The notes beneath the pieces are model-generated. The model searched no databases. It saw nothing but the letters and a program-made list of their open reading frames with translations, and was not told where the DNA came from. DNA of 64,000 nucleotides from Vitis vinifera (taxonomy: Eukaryota > Streptophyta > Magnoliopsida > Vitales > Vitaceae), in assembly GCF_030704535.1 (NCBI RefSeq), contig NC_081808.1, forward strand, positions 21,269,501 through 21,333,500, written 5' to 3'. Shown one piece after another: positions 1 through 11,400 of this stretch (position 1 is the stretch's first letter; the number at the start of each line of letters is the position of its first letter). The translations under genes were made by a program, and so were the position numbers.

Positions 1-245
1 GTCGTACCTTTCCGATAAATAACCGGACCTCCGAACCCTATCCGGTTTTTCGTAGATCACCTTTTCCAAAATAAGGAGTCACACTTAAGGTTTTTCTTTC
101 TTATTTTGTTTATCCTTTTAAAATAAAATAAAAATAAGTGGCGACTCCAAGTCAATTTTCTTAATCAATAAAATCATTTTTCAAAATAAAAATCGAGTTC
201 GCCATCGAGTGGGAAACGCATGAGCCGAAATGCGGGGTCCACACA
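1..245 (+). repeat. 3' part of an LTR (probably Gypsy-type), truncated by window edge
   Basis: The stretch contains GTGGCGACTCCA, then CGAGTTCGCCATCGAGTGGG, and ends with GCGGGGTCCACACA. Sequences of this kind are typical near LTR ends of plant Ty3/gypsy elements, and the terminal CA fits an LTR boundary. What follows (T-rich, no TGG primer-binding site) suggests that this is a 3' or solo LTR rather than a 5' LTR. No coding part of the element is in the window. The end (243-245) is uncertain by a few bases. Confidence 0.55.
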
Positions 246-1510
246 TTTTTATTCTCAAATACAATAAAAACATGTTTTGTTGGTTGATTGAATGCTACTT
301 GGATTAGTAGCATGAGGTCTCTGTCCCTTCTTCTCGTAATCGTTTTTTTCTTGCTTTTAATTTATTTATTTTTCTCTTATTTCCTTCTCTTTGTTCCACT
401 TCGAAGTCCCCATTTAGTTAGGTATACCAAAATGTTTTCAACCGAAACCTCCTTCCATACTCCATACCCACAAAAGGAGATACAAAAAAAAAATGTTGGG
501 ATGGGAGGAGAGAGAGAGAAAGCAAAATGCAAAAAAGCTTATCTCTACCTGCTCCTATATACATAACTAAATGGGGAAAACTTCACTCAAGCTCCATCAT
601 ATAACAATTGAAAACAAATGCTTAAATCATTGTCCCACATTACACAAATGTAAAAGAAATACTTTTATGTTGTTCTATGAAATGTTTTTTAGTGTTTTAT
701 ATGTTCTCGAGAACAAAAACCGGTTTTTAGAAACACTTTTTAAACATGTCCCTTGTTTTTATAAGAAAGTGTTTTCAAGTATTATAATGTGCTTCTACAT
801 TATCATAAATATTATTTACATATTTTTTAAATTTATATTTGAACACTAACACTATGTTTGATTCCAAGAAAATACTAAATAAAAACAAATAGAAAAAAAT
901 GATTTTCTTTTGGTTTTACAATGCAAAAATAAAATCAAATCAAATTTTTTCAAATTTTTTAATCTTTATATGGAACTATTAAAATAAATGAAATAACTAT
1001 AAAATAATATATAACATTATTAAAAATAATAAAATTAAATATAAAAATAATTTATTAACTTAAAAAAAAATTCTTTCATATTTTTTATCTTTTACTTTTT
1101 CTCTGTTGTGCTTGGTTTATGAGAAAATGAATTGGAAGAAAATTTTAATTTTTATGTATTGATTTTATGAAATTAAATTAAAAATAAAATCAACATCACA
1201 CTTTTTGTTGCCTCTAGCAAGTTGTAATCGATCCTTGGCAGGCCTTTAAAATATAAAAACATGAAGGAAAGTAGAGTGAACGGACCGGACCGTCAATCAT
1301 AGCTCAAACACCGAGTTGGGCTTCATGGACTGGAGCCAGGTTGAGCCCAATAATCCAGCAATGTTTCATTGGGTATTTTAACTTGTAACCAATCTGCGTC
1401 CGTCTCCTCCCACAAAACCCCACTCTTTCGATTGCCTTGTCTTCAAACAAGGTGTTGCGAGTTCGAAATCCACATCAAATATCACGCGCAGGTAGACCAG
1501 CAGCAACGAC
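246..1510. other. AT-rich intergenic DNA and promoter/5' UTR of the zinc-finger gene
   Basis: No gene is recognisable. About 850-1190 is extremely AT-rich and begins with a 'tatgtttgattccaag' string resembling the MITE-like ends seen elsewhere in the window, but no matching right terminus is visible. About 1300-1345 carries TGGGCT and GAGCCCA, which fit the plant site II (TGGGCY) promoter motif, and a TATA-like 'aaaatataaaaac' lies near 1247. These lie within about 270 bp of the ATG at 1511 and probably form its promoter. Confidence 0.4.
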
Positions 1511-4500
1511 ATGGGCGAAGGCAGAGAGGGAGATTGGGAGTGCAGCGGATGCAGAAACAGAAACTACGCCTTCAGATCCTTCTGCAACCGATGCAAGCAG
1601 CCTCGCCTCCTCGTCGACACCAAAACCCCCGCCGATTCCAAATGGCTTCCTCGCATCGGAGATTGGATCTGCACCGGTTAGCTCTCTTTTCTTTCTTTTC
1701 TTTTTTCTTTTTTTCTCTCCCTCTATGTGTTTGTTTTGGAATTTTGAGTTTTGTGGGATTTATTGGACAAGGTTGCATCCACGGGATCTGTTGATTTGGA
1801 TGGTGTTGTTTTTGTGGAATTAGAGTTTTAGGGTTTTGAGTGTTTCGAGACTTGTTTTGCCGCAAACCCAAATGAAGGATTTGATCGTGCTTAATCTTCT
1901 GTTTCCAATTCTAGGTGAATCTTTTTTGTCTTCAAAATGATTGTAACAGTAAAAATTAAATGATTCTTGAAAATTGTTCCCACTGTCGGAAATGAAATAG
2001 GGAAAAAAAAAAAAATCATCATATTCAAAAACTGTTCACAACTTTTTGGTCATTAGATCCTTTATGGTTTCCGATTGTTAAAGTTATTCTGTTTTCTATA
2101 TTTTTACATTTCCTAAAAATAACCCCATTTCAAAAAAAAATTATTAAAGAAGTTCTTCAAAACGCTATGAACACTGGGAGTGGATAAATGGCTGTGAGAG
2201 TAGCCCTCTCTTAACCTTTTATGACATTGTATGTGTCCAAAAACTGATCCCAATTCTTCTATTGCTTAATAAGTACTTATGACTTTTACCCACACGAAAT
2301 ATTTTGTGGCTGTCTTGAATGGAACAACTACAAACTAACTTTAATAACACTGTTGTGAGAATGAGCTAAACATTTTTTTGATTCTTGAATTTTATAGTTG
2401 TTAATTTGTCAAAAAATTTAGTTGTTTAGAAGCCCTCTAGCATCCTCGTAAAAAAGACATGTCCTTGGTTGATTGTGTTTAGGTGCATAAGATCTTTTAA
2501 AGCTATAAAGCTTTAATGGCTCCATTATTAATTATTATTAGATCATTTATTGGGATATTGCTTTATGTGGAAATCTTAATAAGCTTCCGAAAAAGGGCCA
2601 TTAAAATATTCTTGTTGTTGCTAGTTCATAAATTAGGTATATAAACACGGGTATTTGAAAGCTTAATGCACTCATGAATTGTTGTCTTACCACAAAATTG
2701 GGTACTATAGTAGAAGAAAAATGTTGCTTTAGTTATTCACGCATTTACTGGCTTTAAAAGTTCCTTATTTTTCGTTAAATCTTTAGAATTTATTTTTCTT
2801 GGGAACTTAATGAATGTGAACGAGAGTGCCATTGGTTAGTCATACTTTCGATTTGCCACCCATGCTTTTTAACTGTTTTCCATGTCAATAATTTGATATA
2901 TGTGCAGTGCTTTAGTGAACAAAAGCATGATCTATTCTTGTCTTTTCTTCTTATCAATGGAGCTACCTATATGATATGCACATTTTTTTGTCAAATTGAG
3001 ATTAGGAACTTGCTATCAATTAGGTTGAGTGGTTTGTGTTTTTTGTATGTGTATTTTGGTCTGGGATGGGCTGGTTGGTGTGCGTATACTTGGCTTCCTT
3101 TTCCTCTCCCTGGCTGGATTCTGGGTTGGGTGTGTATGGCAATGGATCAATAGGTTGCACTAACAACAATTATGCGTCACGAGAAAAGTGCAAAAAGTGC
3201 GGACAACCAAAGGAGATAGCAGCAATGCCAGCGATTGCAATGCCTGGAGCTTCTCTCCCAACTTATGCGCATTATTTTGCCAGGGCGCAAGGAGGACCCG
3301 AACAAAAGATGAACATTGGATTAATGAGCAACGGTGCTCTTCAGCAGCCACTTCCTTTGAGCTCGACCTGGTCTGTAGGAGGTCCTGATAAATATGGAGG
3401 CCAACCAGCTCCAACATGGCCCCTAGGTGGAAACCCTAGCCCTGCACTTCCATTTCCAAACCATGCAAATCAGCTCCTTATGGTTCCTAAAGGATGGCGC
3501 AATGGTGACTGGATATGCAACTGTGGCTTCCATAATTATTCTTCTCGTGCACAGGTACACCCAAGCTATCCGGACATCTAATGAGTTGAAATTCTTAAAA
3601 ACTGAGAACAAATAGTGTAAGGCTCCAGTAGGCTGTTTCTTCACATTATTTACATATCTGATCTTGCTTTTGTTTATTTGCAGTGCAAAAAATGCAATGC
3701 TTCAATGCCACCAGGTACACCCTCTTCTCTGGGCATGGAAATCACTCCTTTGCATAACAGTTGTATTATGGCTATGGATTATTTGTATGTATAAGCTAAG
3801 AAACAATGTTATTAATGGTTAATGCTCTATGTACCTATCAAAAAAATTAATGGTTAATGCTCTTTTTGGATCCTCCAAAAGAGTAGGGAAAGGAAAAAAA
3901 ATGCACGAACCTTAACTTTTCTTGTTTGGTTTACCATTGAGAATATAAAGGAAATCAAAACAGGGTTAAAATCATTTTAAAACTTGAACATTTCTAAATT
4001 CTTTACTTTTTAAAGGGGGAATAGAAGTGGAGAAGAGAATCCAAGAAAGATTTATTGAATTCTAACTCATCTTTTATTTTCCTACGCTTTTTTTGTTCCT
4101 TTCCTTTCTCTTAATCTTTCCATGATCCATATGAAGGTCCAAAATGTTCTATTTTGTCCTTGATTATTTATTTATTTGTTTCACTTTGCTTTACCATGTT
4201 GCTTTGCCATTTTTAGAGATATGATAACATTGCTTACCAGTCAGTAGAGATAGTGCATAATGTTTCTTGTTTCTTGTCATTTGTCCATATATAATTATTT
4301 ATTGTTAGAAGTCTTCTTTTGGTTTTTATCTGAAGTCTGGAGGTGTTGACTGGGGAATGTGTAGGATAAATTCTTCTTTATTTTTCTTTGCTAAACTATG
4401 TTTGGGATGGGGAGATTTGGTGGGGGGAGAGGAAGGATTTGCTTAAAAATTTTGAATTGTGTTGTTTGGAACCACTGAAATTCATGATCAAAAGGACTTG

Positions 4501-6492
4501 GGAGGGAATGTTGGAGGGCTTTGAATGCATGTTTGAATTCCTCCGAAATGTGAGTATGGTTTGATGAATTTGTTTTAACACTTCAAACTTCACTCCATTT
4601 TCCTATCTTACCCTTTTATTTACAAGAATAGAGGCAAGAAAAGTTCAAATTCATTATTATTTAAATTATTTCAATTGCTAGACAAAAGAAAGGAATAAGA
4701 TCCAATTCCCTTATTTTCCTACCTATTAATTTAATTTTTTTTGCCAAAGATTTGGTTCTAAAAGAGTGTTTATGTCTTGAAAAATGTGTTAAGAGGCAGA
4801 AGAGTGACAAGAACTGTTGTTCCAACTTCAAACTTGTGCCTGCGCTTCCTAGTTCAATAGCAACTCCTCTTCTTCAAGTTCTATCTATGGTTTCACAACT
4901 AAACATCTATTTTCCTTTTACTTAAGCTAGGGCAAATACCTTCAACCGCTTCATCTTTCCTTTCATTGAAGAAGGAAAAGTGACATCCTAGACTGCTTCA
5001 TCTTTCAGTTCAGGGTGGAATTCTCTTCCACACCAAGTGCATGTATTGAGCATACAATTATTCGTAGGTCCACATAATCAATAGAAACAAGAATTGAGCA
5101 GGCATACAAATATTACTTGCTCACATAGAGGACAGTGATAATTTTACAAAGTTCAATGGTCACAAAACTTTCCCCACCCAACCTTACTGTTTTCTGGTAA
5201 TGGCAAGTGCCAACTCATATACATAGCACCTGAAATGGTTACTACTGGCATTTTTTAAAAAGTTTTAAATGCTGTTCTTTTTATTTCCTGTTAATCAAAC
5301 TTATCATGAGTATTTTCTATTCTTCTAAAAAATTTGGTTAACATCTAGAATGAGCCCCATAGGCTCCAACTGATTGTGTATCTTTGTTTTGGGTTATAAA
5401 GCACTTGGAATGAAGAGATTAGCATCAGAAGAGTTTGTTCGTGACTGGGATAGCAAGAGATTGAATGCCGGACATGTAAAGGATCATTTTCTGGTATCAC
5501 ATGTAAAAATAATGCAATTGTTATTGTAACACGGTTTCTTAACTCTTCCATCCACTAAATGTATAGGCAAATGGACAGCAGCCATCATACCCAGGATTTG
5601 AGCAACTGGCAGGTTCCAGTGTTGATCCAAAAGGTGTGGCTTATGCCCCCTATCCTAGTGTAACCCCAGTGGCACCTCCAAATTTGCAAGTGCCAATGCA
5701 GTTCCCACATCAAACAACAACACCTACACTCCTTGGGAAAGGGTAAGATTATGCATTCTATTTGTTTAGAATAATTGGAAAGGTTATCCATGAGAATATC
5801 TAATGCTACCATCAAGTTCGGCAACTGTGTTTATATTCACAATCCTTTTCTTTATTTGTGGATAAACAAATAAAAAATGTTTTTGTCATTTAAACTCTGC
5901 TCAGACATGAAAAATGGTCAGGCACACCTGAAATCAGGAATATTGAAATCTGTACATTAAGTGCACGCCATATTGTGGTATGAGATTCCAAAATGTTTTT
6001 GTGCCCATGAACTCTGCAGAGCAAAGCAATGGCGTGATGGGGACTGGATGTGCACAAATTGCAACAATCATAATTTTGCATCTCGATCCCAGTGCAATAG
6101 GTTAGTACTTGATTTAATGCAGATTCAGTTGTATTTATGACTTTATTTAAAAGAGAGTCTATTTATGTCATTTAAACTCTTGGTGTATGGATATTTTCAA
6201 AAATTTCCACAAATGATCCCATCTACACACCGGACACTCATATATATCAATAGCATGTTGTCGTCCGTTAACTGCTACTTGAATTGCACTGATTAGTTCA
6301 ATGTTTATTGGCCAAACATCGCTCCATTATACAAAGAATTGGCCGAGTTTATAGCATGGACTTTGAAGAGTATTATTGGCATTTTATATGTATATCATTT
6401 CATTTTAAGTTGCCCTCAATGTTGGAAGCCTTTTCTTTTCTAGGTGTAAAACTCAAAGAGACGCCCTCGCGCAGCCTGTCAGCGTTGCATAG
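1511..6492 (+). CDS. RanBP2-type zinc-finger protein with four fingers (spliced, 7 exons)
   Basis: Exons by frame and GT-AG sites: 1511-1676, 3154-3554, 3684-3714, 5402-5475, 5567-5742, 6020-6100, 6444-6492, giving 325 residues ending in a TAG. Four RanBP2/NZF-type fingers (W-x-C-x2-C-x3-N-x6-C-x2-C) are visible: Cys 11/14/25/28, 54/57/68/71, 177/179/190/193 and 294/297/308/311. The third has only one residue between its first two cysteines. Between fingers 2 and 3 lies a Pro/Gly/Gln-rich linker. After finger 3 comes LASEEFVRDWDSKRLNAG. RanBP2 fingers of this kind commonly bind single-stranded RNA or ubiquitin; the GDW-N-R residues fit the RNA-binding type, so a role in RNA metabolism is inferred. 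An Arabidopsis gene of this architecture exists (At1g67325, named from memory). Confidence in the exon set is high because every junction restores a finger. Confidence 0.9.
3811..3863 (+). mobile_element. Micro-insertion with LINE-like tail and 18-bp target duplication
   Basis: The 18-mer ATTAATGGTTAATGCTCT occurs perfectly at 3811-3828 and 3846-3863. Between the copies are 17 bp, ATGTACCTATCAAAAAA. The inserted piece ends in a CTATCAAAAAA tail like the 3' ends of LINEs elsewhere here (for example TTATCAAAAAAA at about 55749). It lies in intron 3 of the zinc-finger gene. Interpretation as an extremely truncated LINE-type retrotransposition is an inference. Confidence 0.6.
3864..5401. other. 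Intron 3 of the zinc-finger gene (remainder)
   Basis: Noncoding, AT-rich intronic DNA without recognisable domains. Apart from the micro-insertion just upstream I see no element with defined ends. Confidence 0.5.
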
Positions 6493-7102
6493 CCAGTGGA
6501 CTTGGAGGCTTTAAACCATCCGAAACTTCTGTTGGCATTTGTGGAGGCTTTGTTTTCGATTTTCATTATGTATCTTATTGGCGGCTACATGCTCATCTTA
6601 TTCTATTGGGTTGTCAGTTCCGTTACACAGTAGTATACTTTGGACTTCATGTATGTAATTAACAGCATAATGGTTTTCAAGTGAGTGTGAGAGAGTGAGA
6701 GTCAGCTTAGTACTTCCATGTTAAAAAAGCTTGTTTTGGGTACGAACTTGTAAAATTGCTTCTTTAAGCTTGTTTCAGGCACAAATTTGTAAAATTGCTT
6801 CTTTTTTTATGTTTATGTTTCTGAAATAAGTTCATAAATCATAATGTCACCTCTCATATATTTTTTTTTTTGCCTTAATAGGCATTCCATTCTTTAGGAA
6901 TCATTGCATGATTGATAACACCCTTATCAAAATGCCTCAAAATCTGTATAAGAGGGTTTGCCCTTGTAGTTGGATTGCATGTTGATGGAGCTAATAGGAT
7001 AATCCTGGTACCCCTAATCATATTTCATTGATGGCGTCTCTGACCTATAAAGAAAAACTTCTATTTATACAAAAACACAGACCTAAGGACGGTGGAGATG
7101 AA
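6493..7102. other. Shared 3' flank between two convergent genes
   Basis: The region between the zinc-finger stop and the stop of the minus-strand plastid protein gene should hold the 3' UTRs of both. A near-duplicate is visible: 'aagcttgttt...gtaaaattgcttctt' at about 6728-6765 recurs at about 6768-6805. No other feature is seen. Confidence 0.45.
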
Positions 7103-7639
7103 TCAGGAGCCCTTGAACAAGGAGGAAGGAGAGAGAGGAGCAGAATCCAGCTGGTAAAGGTTGAGGGCAGGACCCACAAAGCGGAAGAGTATCCAAGCAC
7201 CGATCACAATGAAAATGGAAGCGTAGGCAAACTTGTTGAGCCAGAAGAGCGCACCCTTCTCTCCCACGTACAGCTCTATCGCCTTCTCTGTAATGCTCAT
7301 GTCCTTCCAATCTTTAGGAGGAGGTGTAGTAGAAGAAGCTTCTGCTGCCTTGTTAGCTACTCCACCATCCTGCTGTTGCATCTGTCTCCGTTTTTTCGAT
7401 CCTCTTCGAAACCGGATTTCCACGGTCTCAGGCGGCGTCACTGGGGGCGGAACCGGAGGCGGCACGTCGCTGCTACTGCTGCTGTTGATGGGAGTAACTG
7501 TGAGTGATCGGAGACGATGAGGCTGAGAGCGGATGAAAATCTGGAGGTGGGGTTTTGTGAGAGAAAGGATAGGTGAGGAGGATGAAGATGATTTCGAATA
7601 GAGGAATGGGATTTGGAGGAGGTTGGTTTCCATCGCCAT
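7103..7639 (-). CDS. Small plastid-targeted single-pass membrane protein, function unknown
   Basis: Single uninterrupted reading frame of 178 residues beginning MAMETNLL. The first ~70 residues are rich in Ser, Pro and basic residues with hardly any acidic ones, as in a chloroplast transit peptide. They are followed by a Pro-rich spacer (PPPVPPPVTPPE) and a basic patch (RFRRGSKKRR). Residues about 107-136 (PPKDWKDMSITEKAIELYVG and on) are polar. Residues about 137-159 (FAYASIFIVIGAWILFRFVG) form one clear membrane helix, followed by a short tail. I do not recognise the family. The layout fits a thylakoid or inner-envelope protein whose soluble part precedes one C-terminal helix. It is convergent with the zinc-finger gene and divergent from the ALKBH9 gene (783 bp between start codons). 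Confidence 0.75.
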   Translation of the reverse strand: MAMETNLLQIPFLYSKSSSSSSPILSLTKPHLQIFIRSQPHRLRSLTVTPINSSSSSDVPPPVPPPVTPPETVEIRFRRGSKKRRQMQQQDGGVANKAAEASSTTPPPKDWKDMSITEKAIELYVGEKGALFWLNKFAYASIFIVIGAWILFRFVGPALNLYQLDSAPLSPSSLFKGS

Positions 7640-8421
7640 GAGGAGGAGGAGGAGGAGGAGGAAAAGCAGAAGCCAATGGAGGAGATCCCTTTTATCCTTT
7701 TGGTGGTGATGGTTGAGATGGAGAATGGGACACCCTGCAGGGTCTTATCTCCTCCTATTCTACTGGGTCCGACGACCCAAATGCTTCCACTCTTTTAACC
7801 CTTGGTCTCCTTCAAGAATTACTGCGAAACTGCCAAATAAATAAATTTTAAAATAAAATTTAAACTTCTTGCCTATTTTATTTTCCTTGCACTTTTTTCT
7901 TTTCTTTTCATATCCTGTCTTGAGATGAAGACCCTCGTAAATTTTTTGGTCATAAAATATTAAAATCTATGTAGATGTTTTTGGAATAATTAACTAAATT
8001 TTATTTCTTTTTCCTGAAATGATTTAATAGCAGAGAAGAGTGGAATGGAAGTGAAAAACAGTAGAGGGGAGGGATGATGATATGGGCAGGTTTGGTTAAA
8101 AGGAGAAATAAAGGAAGTTGTGGGGGTTGGATGGGCTTGAAGTGAAGATTAGGAAAGCTTTCCTAATTCCATACCAATTGGAAACATTCATAATAATCGC
8201 ATGTGTTTCATCAAAACGACCTCTTGTAAACCACTAAACGACATCCATTATTTACTACAAAGTTTTATTATTACTCTCTCTCTTCAAGTCAGTTGCGTTA
8301 GGACTTAGGCCTCTTCTTTCTCACGCTCTCTCTGTCATCCTTCCAAATTTACAATTTGCAAATCGTCTTTACTTCATTCCCTGCAGATTCAATTCTCCCA
8401 GTTGACTTACCTCAGAAAGCT
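7640..8421. promoter_or_regulatory. Divergent intergenic region (plastid protein gene / ALKBH9)
   Basis: 783 bp separate two oppositely oriented start codons, so both promoters should lie here. A CT-rich tract (ctctctctcttcaag, about 8273-8287) sits upstream of the ALKBH9 ATG, as is common for plant 5' UTRs or Y-patches. No convincing TATA box was identified on either strand. Confidence 0.4.
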
Positions 8422-11400
8422 ATGAGCGATCCCCGGGTGGAAACCCTTGACTCTTTCCTGCGGGGTTACCAGCGATCCGAACTCAGAATCGCATCCGAGT
8501 TCCTCACCACGTGGCTTCCTTTCCTCTCTAGAGATCTCTGTCACCACTGCGCTGAAACTCTCTCCGATCGAATCCGTTCTATTGGCCCTGGTACTACGCT
8601 CTTTCCCAGTGTCTGGATGCCCAGATAATTGGGCAGTTTTGAACTTTTTGTAAAATCTTGTAATTTGCATTCTGTTAGGTGGTGGTTTTTTGTTTTCTCC
8701 AATTTCAGCGGGCGAGAAACTTAATTCAGAATTTATATTTATTTTTCATTGATATGTTGTTTCAGAAACCAAACAGCGATTAGGGTTTCTTTTTTTTCTT
8801 TTTTCTCTTTTCTTGGTTTGCAAATTGCACATGGGGATTAAAGTTTGTGTTGTTATTTATGTTTCTTAGATGAATTTAGGGTTTCTGATGACTGTACCTG
8901 TTCTCTTACTTGAATCTGCGGTGATGTTTTCGTGGGGTTGCAGAGGTTCATGGTGACGCGGAAAATTTGCCAAAGGATGAGAATGTAACTGTTTCGACCC
9001 CAGATATTATGCGATTGAAGAAGCACATTGACAGTCATTGTGATAATTGTGACTCCAATTCGCTGGGCAGTTGGAAAGATAACGATGCTGACACGAATTC
9101 GGTTGGGAGTTTTAAAGATGAGGTGAACGAGTGGTCTGAACCTGTCCCTGAAGCTTCTACAAGTGAATTAGCGTCTGAATCCCCCTCAATTGAAACTCCT
9201 AGTCCCCGCATATCTTGGGCTGATATGGCACAGGAAGACGAGCTCGAGGAGGAAGAGGAACATGAAGCTAACAAGCGGTCCATTGATGAGAATTCATCAA
9301 CAGGGGAAGTTGGTGTCTCAAAGGTTCCACGAAAGGCTGAACTGCCAAGGGAACAGAGAGAGTATATTCGGTTTAGGAATGTCCAAAGGAAGAAAGATTT
9401 TATTTGTCTGGAGAGAGTTAAAGGGAAATTTGTTAATATTCTTGATGGGCTTGAGCTCCATGTGGGTATTTTTAGTGCAGCAGAGCAGAAAAGGATAGTT
9501 GACTTTATATATGAACTTCAGGAGATGGGAAGGAATGGCCAATTGAAAGGTTAGTCATTTCATCCTAGAGATCTATTACTTCTGTTGATACCTGGTGAAA
9601 AATGTTCAGTAATTGACACTTTATGTTGAGATTATAAGAAACATGTCATAAACTATTATTAAGGATCATTTATCCCATTCATGGTCTGCAAGAACAGATC
9701 AATCAAGGAACATCCTGCTTGTTTATGGCTACAAGATACATTAGAGTGATATAATTACATAATTGTCAACTCATAAATGTGTACTGTACACCTATTTTTT
9801 CTATTTGTCCAAACAGTGCATTTATAATGTAACCTAAATTCTTACTTACATATGATGGAATATGTATATATATATATATAAATTAAATGCTAGAGTTATA
9901 ATAAAAATCAAACAGAATATTACATTTGAATACATAAGGAACTAAAAGATAAATTTTTAACTCTAATTTTAAGCTCTAATGTGAAACTGTCTGTCAGTTA
10001 ATATCAATTATCATAATTCTGAAATTTCCATGTCTCGACAAGTCCCCCACAAATATACCAAAAAAGAAATTATGAGCATGTGAAAGTATAATTATGCATA
10101 TGTGACCATATTCAATGTTCAAAGCTCTCATTTTTCAAAGTTCATCATTGTGCCACCCAAACCCTAATTAAAGAAAAGGGAAAAAAACTCAAAAAGGGAA
10201 GGCTAATATATTGAGAAAAAGCCTTCATTCTAACTACAGTCATTGTCAGCTTGTAGTTAGCTTTCAAGTCACATGAATAACATGTATTTCTTTTGGTGAA
10301 CATTCTCTATATGTGATGGAATGGTAATAATACTTGAGCTTTAATTTTCCATGCATGCTTTCAACAGCATACGTAGGATCATTCTCTCTTTATCTTATTT
10401 TACTAAAGATAGAAAGAACCATGAAATGACATTAGATTTTAAGGTCCATAGAATTTTTTTTTTCTTTCTTATTTATTAAGGCAAAACAAAACAAAAGACG
10501 GTTTCTAAAGTTTTAGAGGTGCCTTCTAGATAATAATACGATAATATTTTTAATAAAAAAAAAAAGTTCACATTTGATTTTATACAATTGTTGATAACCA
10601 TATAGTCAAATGTGCATATATCATCTTATCTATATGCTTGAGAATATATCATATCATATTGAACTTACCATGTATTATGTCAATAATGGAAGCCCTGATA
10701 GGATCAATCCGATCATGTGAAATGTTCTTCTCTAATCTACTCTGCAGGCTGTTGTTAAGCCCAATTATTATATTTCTATCATCGTTGATGATTGTCACCT
10801 TGTTTTTTGCTGGAACAAGTCCTTGCTGTGCCCTTTTCTCTCTTATATCTATTCTGTTCAAGGGCTAAGATTCTTTATGTGACTTATTGCTTAATTCCTT
10901 GCTACCCCAAAAAAAAAATGATCTTAACTAGACTATTAAGATATACATTTTATGGATACCTTAATTTTCAAAGCAAAGAATAATTAAATCTCTTATTTTC
11001 TCATGAAGAAGTACTTAAGATATAAATCTCTTATTTACCTATCAAGAAAAAAAGGTATACACTTTAATTCTCAATTTTCAGAGTAGATGACCGATGATTT
11101 AACATAACCCTGGAATTTGGTTTTTCTGCATATACATGTGGTTTTGGGGAAAAATAAAGCTCTATTGGTCTAAAGATCAAATTTATATTTCATTAAAGTA
11201 GGTTGGAATTTGTTTTCTTGAAAAGGGTCCTTTTTATTTATTCTTCTATTTCATTCTGTAATAATCATTTTGGAATGCTTATACTGATGTACTATCACAT
11301 GCCTATTTGAATTTTTCTTGTAGAGCGCACATATTCCGCTCCCCAAAAGTGGATGAGAGGCAAGGGACGTGTGACTATCCAATTTGGTTGCTGCTATAAT

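Noticed and set aside
288-849. Two open frames of 92 residues each (288-566 and 571-849, +)
   Set aside because: Low-complexity, Phe/Leu/Lys-rich translations in AT-rich DNA with no domain; typical chance frames.
1369-1871. Alternative frames overlapping the first zinc-finger exon
   Set aside because: They are shadows; only the frame starting at 1511 gives an RanBP2 finger and continues correctly across the splice sites.
8407-8670. Minus-strand frame over ALKBH9 exon 1
   Set aside because: Shadow of the real exon; no domain.
10940-11075. Possible additional micro-insertion (ACCTATCAAGAAAAAAAGG near 11037)
   Set aside because: The tail resembles the others, but I could not find a convincing flanking duplication.
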